From positions 172,131 through 236,130 of the forward strand of contig ML213535.1 of the NCBI GenBank assembly GCA_004369045.1: DNA of 64,000 nt, in the 5' to 3' direction. The notes under the pieces were generated by a model that saw only the letters and a program-made list of their open reading frames with translations, was not told the origin of the DNA and searched no databases. The stretch comes from Heliocybe sulcata (lineage: Eukaryota > Basidiomycota > Agaricomycetes > Gloeophyllales > Gloeophyllaceae). Numbering within the stretch: position 1 is the stretch's first letter; the number at the start of each line of letters is the position of its first letter. A program made the position numbers and the translations under genes. Positions 36,443 through 46,817 of the stretch are shown piece by piece.

Positions 36443-36590
36443 AAGTACTGTGGCGCGAAGTTCGGAGGTTGTGTTAAACCACGGCCTTACTTTGATGAAT
36501 AACATTAATGTCTCTATTGACTGTATCCGGGCTCGCGTCAATATTAAGCCACTCTTTATCTGTCCTTGCATCCATGAGCTTCAAGCCGTT

Positions 36591-36732
36591 ACAAGAAATC
36601 CGTCTGGTCGTCTCCCCAACACCATCGCACACAATGAGAGCGAATACAGCGTTCCTATTTTGAACTTCACAACCATTTTAGTGCAGTATTATCATTATCG
36701 TGATCAGCTGGTGATCTATGTCGGCGATATCT
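36591..36732 (+). pseudogene. GH3 beta-glucosidase gene fragment
   Basis: The plus-strand frame reads NPSGRLPNTIAHNESEYSVP followed by ILNFT, matching NPSGRLPYTIALNESDYNTP of the intact GH3 gene 3-4 kb away on the minus strand. It continues with an alignable but shortened piece (LVQYYHYRDQLVIYVG against LVDYRYFDYANKSVLYEFG). Flanking GH3 sequence is not recognisable. The fragment lies wholly within the spacer between the two inverted elements. It is too short to make an enzyme. Confidence 0.8.
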
Positions 36733-36896
36733 ATGTCGGCGATGATTTGCTCTTATCATCGCAGATATAGCCTTTGTCTGTCTCCATGAATTGATCTCGA
36801 TTAATCACCAGATGTGTACATATCATATATAGTACTGCTCGTATTTCAATGATGTAACTGATGGCTGGTTCCATTCAGGTTGTAGTTTACATCGAG

Positions 36897-37483
36897 GTTA
36901 CGAGTCCTGAGTTTACGAAGGATGAGTCTTTGCATGCATTTTTTGGGCGCGCTGCCGAACGTTCCCACCGTGGGAAAGTAGATGCCGAGTAATCGGAGTA
37001 TGAACGTCTTTGTAGTTATCAATACACTCAAATGAAACCCCGCCCCTATTGAGACTACAAGTGGAGTACGAAACGCGTTTTGTAGTGGTCTTGATCACTA
37101 ATTCTTGTCGGTCTCCATGATGCTCATTCCTTTGCACCTCAAATTTTGAATATAAGCATATGAGAATAGGACCTGCATAGCGGAATATTTTCAAGATTTT
37201 ATCACCCCTTTAGCATCCCTCACCCTTCAAACCTGTCGAATTCACCTCTGTTACCGTGGGAATACGCATTGAATGGGACTTGTAGTCGGTGGCGCAGGTC
37301 AGTTGAGCCCGATTCTATGGCACGATGCATGAAGTATATTCAACTGGAGGGTTTTATTTACCGGAATCACTGTAGTATTATATGTATAGTATTATATATA
37401 GTGTTACTTAATCACAACACTACCACAGTTCTACTCAGGACTCGTAAAAATGCCACGTGAGCGGTGGCCGGCTACCCACAAGT
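36897..37483 (-). repeat. Right arm of the inverted repeat
   Basis: Partner of 35,855-36,442. The arms are nearly the same length (587 and 588 bp) and differ by scattered substitutions, for example near 37,050-37,100 and 37,380-37,470. Confidence 0.9.
36901..37444 (-). mobile_element. MITE-like element, copy 2 (544 bp, TA-flanked)
   Basis: Inverted copy of the element at 35,895-36,438, with the same 12-bp terminal repeats and TA flanks and identical length. No transposase is encoded, so it would depend on an enzyme supplied elsewhere. Confidence 0.75.
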
Positions 37484-37542
37484 ACGTCAACTATTGATAA
37501 TGGCTCGCAAGGGGCACGATAACGATACCACTGCACTAAAAT

Positions 37543-37584
37543 AAAAAGAAAAAGAAAAAGAAAAAGAAAAGAGAAAAAAGGGGA
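37543..37584 (+). repeat. A/G microsatellite, (AAAAAG)n-like
   Basis: Uninterrupted purine tract made mainly of AAAAAG and AAAAG units, 60-100 bp outside the right inverted-repeat arm. Confidence 0.9.
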
Positions 37585-38821
37585 TTGGCTCAAAGAGCCA
37601 TGTGGCCTATCCAGATGCAGTTACTGTGGCTGAGGGGGTCCGGTACCTGGTCTTCTGAGCACGTAGAACCACGATTCCCGGTATTTCAAGGTACTCAAAA
37701 CTCTTCAGAGTTGATGTACTTAGAATACCGGCTCATATTCTCAAAGCTCCATTTTTTCTTCCCGGTCTTCGACCGGTAACTGATCAGTACCGAAGCACAA
37801 AGCTTCTCACAGCAGTCAGAGCCGCAGGGTCCCATATCTGAATTAATGAACCTTCATTACAGATTGCGCCTGCTTAGGAACTTGACATTGCTAAAAGCAT
37901 GCTACATAATGCCTCTAAGGCTGAACGGTGGGCGAGAGAGCACGCATCGCAGCTCACACGGTTCAAACTCCGCTCGATATCAACGGTGGCTGGAAATGTG
38001 ATGCCTCCTATGAGGGGCTGTTGCCCATAACATCCTCAGCTCCTGCATACCCCAGCTAAATGAGGTGTTTCAAAACAGAATCCATTTTTTTCCCATTTTA
38101 ATACGTCCCATAACCCGTCCTACGGATCACCTCTGATATTGAGCGGAGTACGAATTATCCAGTTCAGTCCGGCAAAATCCGCCGTGCTTCAGCGACAATG
38201 TCGCTCCTACAGCAGCCACGGTAATGCATATGCTGACCACCTAGGAGTTACAGAATATATTTTACCTTGAACATGTTTATTTTATAGGTGCTCTGTGACC
38301 TTTTTGACAGTTTATACATCTGGAAAGCTCTGTACAAGTTGCTGTCCGCATTGCCACCCGACACGTGAACTTGCCTATTATAGATTGGAACTCCGCTCGA
38401 TATCATTATCAATATCATGCCTGGGAGTGAGTAACGGGCCTCGCAAGGAGCACTTCTGGACAAGTACTTTCAGGGGATCTAAACCAAGAAGGATCTGCTG
38501 GTCTGCCAGTGCATATCACCTAGTCCCTATACAAAAGCTTCAAATGAAGGCGCTGCCTCGACTCGACATCGTCACACCACCAATATCCGAAGACATCCGC
38601 CGAGATTCATAATTTCTCACCCTAGGAGCTTCTACTGCGTCCGAAGTACTAGTGGGAATTTCCCATCATCATGGGACATACGCAGTTTGCCATGGAATGA
38701 AAAGTATGTGGTAGTCTCTGCACCTCGTCACGTACGTTCGCTTGGCCAGCAGTCTTTCATTGACCACCGTCGGCCCTCAAGCTAAACAGTGGCCCGTTAT
38801 TAGTCTGGGTTGCGCGACGAC
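37585..38821. other. Gene-free stretch with a dispersed 17-bp repeat
   Basis: No gene is recognised. The 17-mer AACTCCGCTCGATATCA occurs at 37,966-37,982 and 38,389-38,405, and a near-match in reverse complement at 38,134-38,150. These may be remnants of another small element. The last 100 bp should hold the promoter of the P450 that follows. Confidence 0.5.
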
Positions 38822-40952
38822 ATGATCAGCCTTCACGCTGTGGTGCTTTATGGATTATTGCTGCTCTCTCTAGCCTGGTGGCTCAGCCTCCGCTCAGCAC
38901 GGACACGTCGGTCTTTGGATGCCATCCCTGCCATAGGATCCACCAATCCGGTTCTCTCTTGGATTGAAGCGTTCCGCTTCTTGACTCGGTCGGATGTATA
39001 TGTGCAAGAAGGATACAACAAGGTACGACCTGATGGTTAAAGCGCTGTGATCATGACTGTCTATCTAAATGCGCGTTGACTCTTGGAATATCTAGTACAA
39101 GGGCGGTCTATTCAGGGTTCCCAGATTCGATGGATGGAGGGTCTATGTAACCACACCAGAGCTCATCGATGAGATACGCAAGGCGCCGGACGATGTGCTC
39201 TCATTTGCAGAGGCAACGAATAACGTGAAGTCTTCATCTTTCTGCACATACTGCTACTGGACCTGTCGTGCAGGAACTCCAAATCACCTACACTCTGGGC
39301 AAGAATGTTCACGAGAACGGGTACCACATTCCGATTGTCCGCTCTCAGTTGACGAAGAACTTGGCTGTCCTGTTTCCAGAGGTCAGGGATGAGATTCTTG
39401 CTGCGTTCAATGATGTTATACCGAAGCAAGCTGAGACGGGTAGGTGCTTCATCAATTTCGGCTATGCATGGCCATAACCGCTCAACCACCGTTGCTCAGA
39501 CTGGGTGGAAGTACCAGCCATGGCGTCGATCATGAAGATCATCTGCAGGACCTCCAACCGCATCTTCGTCGGATTGCCCAAATGTACGCATGGCATTTCG
39601 CTTACTCGAAGTTCCTATAAGCTTACGGCCCGCTGTCATAGGTAGAGATCCGGATTATATCGAGCTGAATACGCGTTTCACGCTGGACGTCGTTCTTGGG
39701 TCGGCAGTAATCAACTTGTTCCCTACGTTCCTAAAGCCGTCAGTCATACCGGCACAGTATCCTGTCTATCGTCTGTACTGACTTTGATATCAAGACTTGC
39801 AGGCCGATTGTTGACGAACCTGAACAAGAGCATTCAAAGGGGTATTAACCATCTGAAACCCATCATTGAAGAGCGCCGCAAGCAACGACACGAGTATGGT
39901 ATTGACTACGAAGGCAAGCCTGTGAGTAGTTGCAATAGACGCGGCCCTGCGTGAAGCTGAACTACCTCCAGAACGACATGCTATCCTGGCTTATGGACGA
40001 AGCCGACGCAACAGAATCGACCATTGAGAATCTCACACGCCGTATACTCACAGTAAACTTTGCCGCCATTCACACATCATCGACCGTGAGTCGTGCAGAG
40101 TTCGGCTACTATGCACTATCTAAAGCGCACATCTCTGCATCAGAGCTTTACAGAGGCCCTATATAACCTCGCTCTCCACACCGAGTACGTCGCACCACTG
40201 CGTGAAGAGGTGGACAACATCGTGGCCGAATACGGCTGGACCAAGGTTGCCATGCAGAAGATGAGGAAGCTCGACAGCTTCATGAAGGAATCTCAAAGGC
40301 TCGAAGGACTGGGTAACAGTCAGTCTCTCCGCCTCGCATCATCCATGTCCAGATACAGCTAAATCTGCCCGCCTCAGGCACGATGTCCCGCCTGGCGCTC
40401 CAAGGCAAGTCCTTCCATCCCACCACCAGCTTACGCTAACAAAAACTCAGACTTTGTCTTCTCCGACGGCACCTTCATCCCAAAGGGCACCGTGCTGCAA
40501 GTCGCCGCGGGGCCCCTGCATCACGACGACGCCGTCTACCCGCGCGCAAACGACTTCGACGGCTTCCGGTTCGCCAACATAAGAGAAGAGGAGGGAGAGG
40601 GCACGAGGCACCAGATGGTCGCCACTACGACAGAATATGTTTCCTTCGGGCACGGTCGGTCTGCTTTCGTACAAAGTGCAGGTAGAATTGTGTCTTATTC
40701 ATACTTGTGCTACTATAGGTCGGCATGCTTGGTGAGTACTCGAGTTGATTCATGCATCGTGAGTACTAAACGAGACCTTGCAGCCCTGGACGTTTCTTCG
40801 CTGCAAACGAATTAAAGGCAATGATGGCGCATGTCGTCTCAACCTACGACATCAAATTCGCCGACGGCGTTCAGCCAGCCAATACCTACTTTGCCACAGC
40901 GTGCGTACCTGACAACAAAGCGAAGGTACTCTTCAGGAAGAGGAGCAGCTGA
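38822..40952 (+). CDS. Cytochrome P450, CYP512-like
   Basis: Membrane-bound monooxygenase. The N-terminal anchor is MISLHAVVLYGLLLLSLAWW, followed by LDAIPAIGSTNPVLSW, EGYNK joined to YKGGLFRVPRF, and ELIDEIRKAPDDVLSF. Then come ELQITYTLGKNVHENGYH, MKIICRTSNRIFVGLP, NDMLSWLMDEADATESTIEN and the I-helix VNFAAIHTSS. The K-helix is FMKESQR (ExxR). The heme loop is rebuilt across two introns as FGHGRHACPGRFFAANELK, with the ligating Cys. The stop is at 40950-40952. The GINHLKPIIEERRKQRHEYG stretch and the whole pattern match CYP512, a family that in polypores is associated with lanostane triterpenoid oxidation (from memory, not searched). One intron (about 40,407-40,451) appears to use a GC donor. 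It converges with ERG7, 245 bp away, so a pathway link is plausible. Confidence 0.9.
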
Positions 40953-41197
40953 TGAGTTTTCGGGCTCCTGATCTGGCTAGCGACCAGACAGCGCTCGCAG
41001 AGAACAGGTTGCTTTTCTTGATTACCCTCTGCTTTGTCGTTCTTCTATATTGCAGTGTACTTCTATAATCGCGGACAATGACAGGACTCTGTAGCGGACC
41101 CATTCGCCATATAATAGAAAATGGTCCACGGCAGAGCGACACAAATAGCTAACAAACGAATCTACGAGCGTCAAGCACTGTCCGACACAGCGTCCGC

Positions 41198-43889
41198 TCA
41201 CCCCTCCTTCGGCGCCCTCAACTTCGGAACATACTCATGCGCCTTCCCAAGCATCCACACCGTAAATATATGCTTAAAATTCGGATACGTGATCATGCAA
41301 TTCTTGTTAAACACGCCCTCGATCGCCTCCTGTGGCCACGACCCGTCCTACCCAGCCCAACATCAGCACCATCTCCCAAATTCCAATAAGAGGATACACG
41401 CACCCGCTGCTGACGCGACATGACCAGCTTCACCGCCCTCTCGATGGGCACAGGATCAGGGTACTGCGCATACATGAGCGCCATCGCCGCCCACGCCGTC
41501 TGCACCACCTGCGTCCTCTTATGCTCCACCCACCTCTCCCACTCGCACGACTGCCAAATCATCCCTCAGCACCCAAACCCATAGGAAACTAGACGCAAAA
41601 TGCACTTACCAAATAACTCTCCCCCCACCCCCCGTCCGCCCGCTGCTTCGAAATCAAAAACGTACACGCCCGCTTCACAGCCTCGCTATTCGCATACGTC
41701 TCGCCCACCAGCGACAGGCTCTCCAGCGCGAACAGCGTCGCGTACGTGAAACAGATCCCCCACGAGCCATACCACCCGCCCTCCGGCCGCTGCGCAGCGT
41801 GCAGATACTTTATAGCGCCTTTTATGCACCGCCTGGTTATCCAAGTATCATGAGCAAGGTCACGGGAGAGGAGTGAGGGAGGGCGCCCACTTGATATCGC
41901 TCTTCCGGTAGTCGGGGTAGTACTTCTGGAAGATGCTCAACGCTGTGATAACCGACGTGGTGCATTCCGGGTATGTGTACTCCGTCATGATATTACCTTG
42001 ATACGACTCAACAAGGTGAAAGTGGGTCAATCAAGATGACTCACCAAATACCTCCGCCGGGTTGATCAGCTCGAGCATATGCGTCGCACGGATCCCCTCA
42101 TAGCTCGCAAACCCGCCGTCATCACATTGCATCCCAAGCATCAAATCAACCGCGTCGTATATCCGCTGGTCAGGCACAGGTTTCGGCGAATCCCTGCACG
42201 GCACAGTGAGCCTCCTCCCACTCTCGAGACGAGAAAACTCTCACTTCCAGCGATTTTGAAGATATAGCACAGCCTTCAGCGCCTCGCCCGTGCAATCCGA
42301 CAACGTATACCCCTGCTCCTTCGTACTAAACCCCCAAGCGCCCTTCGTCCTCTGCCGATACGCCTCCTTATAGTACTTCGGATCCTCCGTCATCTGGCTC
42401 TCATCGATCCACTTCAACGCCCTCAACACGCTCTCCCTATTCTCCTCCACATCCACCAAACCCGTCTCGACGAGCGCCTGCGCCATAAACACCGTATCCC
42501 ACAGCTGGCTCCCGTTCGTCCCGCAGACGAGCAGGCCCTCCGCGGACACCCACATGACGTCCGCGCGCTTCAGCGCGTGCTGCTTCATCGCCTCGCTGTC
42601 CGCACCGTCCGCGTGGAACCGGCAAACCATCTGCATCATCTTGTTCACCGGCGCCAGGTCCTGGTAGGCCGTGTTCTCGTCCTCCATGCAGATCAGCTCG
42701 TACGCCCGCTTGAGCGCGAGGTTGTGCAGCGGCGGGAGCGGACAGCTCTCGAGGGTGTGGCTCATGAGCGCGTTGAGGGCATCGAGGAGAAGGGTGTGCG
42801 GGGTGTAGAGGTCGACTTTTGCGATGTTGTTGCGCTGTGCTGGCCAGTCGATGGTATGGTACGGCTCGACATAGATTTCCTTGGAATTTGCATGAGCAAG
42901 CGACCATACAAGGAGATCAACAACAGACCTCTCGCAGAGCCTGAACGATGGGCGTCTCTGGACCTTGGAACTTGACGCGATACAGATAGCCCATTGGCAG
43001 ATAGACCGCGCGAGTGTGTATCCACCACCGGTGAGGATGAATAGGGAGCCAGTCTGGAAGTAGCCTGAAGAAGACTTAGCATATATGCAAACTTGCGATG
43101 AGAGAGAAAGGCACACCAAAGCTCTGGTGGAACAGGGTTATTGCCATCCCATGAATATACGTTAAGAACGGTCAACCAAAACTTGCCCCATGAAGGGGCG
43201 GCAGCAGCACCGCCTGCACACGCTTAGCGAAGAGACGGGCAGGAGACAATGAGCATACCATGCCTATGCAGAGTGGCCCGTGCCTTGACCATCGCCGGGT
43301 GCTCCCTGTCCACACCTAGGAGGCGCAACGTGCAATAATTCAAAGCTGTCCCAAAGACAGTAGACGGACTCTCAACATGACTGCATATGCCTTTAGATCG
43401 ATGTTCCAATATATCCAGGCCAACTCACATGCCCCATCCGCCGTCCTCTGGATGTGCTCGATTCAGCAGATACCGGATCATCTCCAGGCGCTCCTCCTCC
43501 TCGAACCAGAGGCCAGTAACGTACGAGGCAATGACGAGCCCAGGTAGGAGGAACATGGGTCCCCCGTATTCGCCTGCCCAGTGCCCGTCGGGCGCCTGCA
43601 ACCGCTTGAAGAACTGGTACCCGTTCGCGGCTGCCGACCGCGCATCCTTGGCTGGAGGGAGCGTAGGCGCATTCTTCCAGCGCATTAGCATCTTATCACA
43701 TCCGAGTATGTAATATCCACGTACGACAGGCAACCCAAGCCAATAACGGTCAATGTCAGTCTGTGGCCACCGCTCGCACTCGTCGTCGGTGCGGAGGTAC
43801 TTCCAGGTATGCCTGCCTCCGTCGCCGTTGACAAGCCTCCATCGTGTATAGTCTGTGAATGGCTTGCTGGGGTCTGTGGGGATAGACAT
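41198..43889 (-). CDS. ERG7: Oxidosqualene cyclase (lanosterol synthase)
   Basis: Cyclises 2,3-oxidosqualene to lanosterol, the first sterol and triterpenoid skeleton, at ER or lipid-droplet membranes. The ATG at 43887-43889 gives [20 protein letters not shown]. Features in order: QW motif [115 protein letters not shown]; the catalytic motif as [11 protein letters not shown] (usual form DCTAE); [60 protein letters not shown]; and the C terminus [13 protein letters not shown] with the stop at 41198-41200. There are about ten exons and the protein is of normal length, about 730 residues. Substitution of the Ala in DCTAE leaves the Asp intact. Divergent from CDC73 with a 1.0-kb spacer. Confidence 0.95.
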
Positions 43890-44912
43890 GGCGTCGAGAG
43901 GGGACTGCCAGGCCACGTCGTACAGAACGTATTTAAGTCGGCCAACATTTCCTGGATGAGGCCACTAGGTCGATTACGTACCACGGATTACCCTGCGAGT
44001 GCCGTGGGAAAATACTTTGAATCCTTATTTCACGTGATATCACGCGTCGCGATTTATGAGCGCAACTGCATTCTCTAGAACGACATCTTTTCCAGTGAGA
44101 TCGACGTACTCCCAATGACTGCCTCGGTCTGGCCAGGATGCTGGGAATGTGGGGGTTTGAGGGAAAGGAGGCGCGCTGTTCCTTGAAAACAGGGGATCTT
44201 ATATACCGACAACACGTCAATGCCACACAAAGTAGCCTGCGTACCGAACAGGGAGGTTCAGGAGACAGTGACACGCCTCCGGGATAGCCTCTGATGCGCA
44301 CGCTCGACCGAAGGTACTTATAAGTATGCGCGCGGGCGAATGTCCCAGAACAAAGCTGCGTACTTTACTGGTGCGTTATAATACGACCTCTAGATCTGAC
44401 ACTGGTTTGTAGCGTATCCTCGTTGTAATCAGGATCTCACTCTCATACGATATGGGCAATCCACAGACTGCGACTTACTCCACCAGAAATGATGCCAGGA
44501 CGAAACAGCACTTGTAGACAGAGAGTCAGCGAAAATTTAGAAGAATATCTCAGAAAATTATGTGGAAGCGTACGGAACTGAGGAAAGCAGAACGGAACAC
44601 GACACTACAGTACGAATCACGAAAAGTAACAAAATCGTGTTCCACACTAGAAGCGGATGTTGAATCTGACGTTCAATATACTGATAGACACTACGCGCAG
44701 TTCCAACTCCGATTACTCGGCATCGACATGCGCTTAAAACGGCATAGAAACTCGCCTTCGCGCTCAGGACTCGTAAACACGTTCTCCTCGACCCTCCCTT
44801 GTCGCTCTGGCCACCGTTATAACTGTAACTGAAGAGTTTCTCTCAAGATTCTGTACCTAAGGTCCTCGTTGAAGTGCTGCGATTACGGCCACTTGCTCAC
44901 TGAATACGCGAA
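43890..44912. other. Shared divergent promoter of ERG7 and CDC73
   Basis: This 1.0-kb stretch separates two divergently transcribed genes. A TATATAAG sequence on the minus strand at 44,198-44,205 is a candidate ERG7 core element, about 310 bp upstream of the ATG. A degraded MITE copy lies at 44,636-44,775. No gene is recognised. Confidence 0.5.
44636..44775 (+). mobile_element. Truncated, degraded copy of the MITE-like element
   Basis: The right end matches the elements at 36-37 kb: CTCAGGACTCG followed by TA, and AACTCCGATTACTCGGCATC at 44,705-44,724 against ACTCCGATCACTCGGCATC. The left end and most of the interior are missing or unalignable. Confidence 0.6.
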
Positions 44913-46531
44913 ATGTCACTTCCTGACACAATGGTCGTCCTGCGACGCGCCGTACAATCTAACACGCCAGTATCCTACACAAAAAACGGAGAGGCAACGG
45001 CAAACCTATCCGACGCTACACACATTGAGATACCCCCTCACTCCTACCCCAAAGCCACGCCGACCCGCTTCCTGAAACCTGGGTCCCCCGCTTCGAGCGC
45101 GCCAGCCTCGAACCCCGACGATTTCTTCTCACTCGAAGCTGTTTACCTCGCATGGCGATTGAAAGATGCGCCTGGAGCAGAGTACATGAAGGCCGTGCGC
45201 GAGAGCGGGCTTATGGTCGGGTTTGTGAGCGTCACAGAGAGGAAAGCGCTTGTGGAATGGCTGGAAGGCAAGGCGCACGAATACGACAGGATTGTACCGC
45301 TCGTAGGTGAGTGCCGTTGTCTTCTCGGACTGTTAACCTTGTGATGGTTACTTCGTAGGCGCCGGAGACTCGACGACCCCTCCGGGCTCACCCTCCCACC
45401 CTGGCACCCGCGTCCCTGGCGACACCACTTCATCGCCATCAAAACGGAGATACATCGCAGACGCACAAGACGTCGACGTAGTCAAGAAGATCAAATCCAA
45501 CGAAGTCGAGTTGCGCGACCGAAACACCGTCTTGCGGGGTATCAAGCCCAATGTCTGTTCTCATCATGAGCTAAGACTGCCACCTACTCATTTATCTTCA
45601 GAACTTCTCCAGCGTACGAGATGCTTTTGCTGAAAAACTCAAGAAAGCGAAAGAGTCGAGTAAGCCGGGCGCTGCTGTACCGGCCGCCACACCCGCTCTC
45701 GGTCAGCCCCAGGTCCGTTTCTATCTGGCCCGCGCTGACTTCCTTGATACTCTCAGACCCCAAACTGCAAGCTCGGAAAGCTCGTGAGTCTTCCGCTTTG
45801 TTAACGCGAACTTTAGATAGACTTGTTTCTCGCAGGGAATATGTATCCTATCATAATGATCTCCTCGTCGCCCACCGCTCTCATCACCATGCACAACGTC
45901 AAACGTTTCCTCCAAGAAGCAATGTACGCAACCTCTCACTTGCCTGCAGCCTCATCTCACCTCACTACAGCTTCGAGCCCTCCTCCGAAGCCCGCGCGCG
46001 CGCTACCGCAGAGGGAAACACGCGCCCAGAAGACCTGCTCGCCATCTACCGCACCCTCACACACATCTCGCCTTCCGGTAAGCAAACAACGTCGCAGGCC
46101 CGCTATTTCGTTGTCGACTCCGTCGACGCGCTGTCGAAATTTGGCGCGGATGCGTGGGACCGAGTGGTATGTGTGATGACCACGGGCCAGGCCTGGCAGT
46201 TCCGGCCGTACAAATGGAATGATCCCAGACAATTGTTCCATAATGGTGAGCACGAGCGGATTTGGTTGAGACTGTGAGATGCTGATTTCCTGCAGTCAAG
46301 GGCATTCACTTCTCATGGACCAACGACCCGCCCAATACGAAAATCAAGGACTGGAATGTGACAGAGTTGAAGGTACGCTGACTGGAATGCCGTCCGATCC
46401 TCGCTGAGAGGCCATGTCGGTAGATCGACCCGCAGCGACGGCATGTGGACAAATCGGTCGTGGCGCATTTTTGGAAAATCCTAGATACGTGGACGTTGTC
46501 CAACAAGCCTTGGCTGATGAAAACTCCTTAA
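44913..46531 (+). CDS. CDC73: CDC73, Paf1-complex subunit (parafibromin homologue)
   Basis: Nuclear subunit of the Paf1 complex that travels with RNA polymerase II and supports elongation and histone modification. The start at 44913 gives MSLPDTMVVLRRAVQSNTPV, then YTKNGEATANLSDATHIEIP, DDFFSLEAVYLAWRLKDA and GFVSVTERKALVEWLEGK. The middle has KRRYIADAQDVDVVKKIKSN and NFSSVRDAFAEKLKKAK. The C-terminal Ras-like CDC73 domain has NMYPIIMISSSPTALITMHN, RARATAEGNTRPEDLLAIYR, QARYFVVDSVDALSKFGADA, DRVVCVMTTGQAWQF, GIHFSWTNDPPNTKIKDWN and VAHFWKILDTW, ending at the stop at 46529-46531. There are about eight exons; the border near 45,710-45,765 is unclear. It is unrelated to sterol metabolism although it sits between ERG7 and ERG26. 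Confidence 0.94.
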
Positions 46532-46817
46532 GCAGCGTTGCCAGAGTACTGCAATTTTTGGAGCGGCTGATCGTGAATGTCACAAGTAGCTGCACCTACC
46601 TTGACCTCATCCTTCAGGCAGTATCAACACGGCGAAGAAAAATAGGTCCGCGTATCGAAAATCAGCAGCCTTTCTATTCCAACGGAAATGTCATGTATTG
46701 TAGCATGGAGGAAGGCAAGTGACGATGCCCGATCAGTAGCCACGTTTGCTGCCTTCGTTTTTCCACCACTGCACCAGGCAACTATGTTAGCATGCGCGGC
46801 AGCCTCGACGCGCTGAG

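Noticed and set aside
35855-37483. LTR retrotransposon interpretation of the paired repeats
   Set aside because: The repeats are inverted rather than direct, have TA flanks and short terminal inverted repeats, and enclose no gag or pol coding sequence.
41121-42267. Plus-strand frames with Pro/His/Arg-rich translations
   Set aside because: Antisense of the cyclase coding exons.
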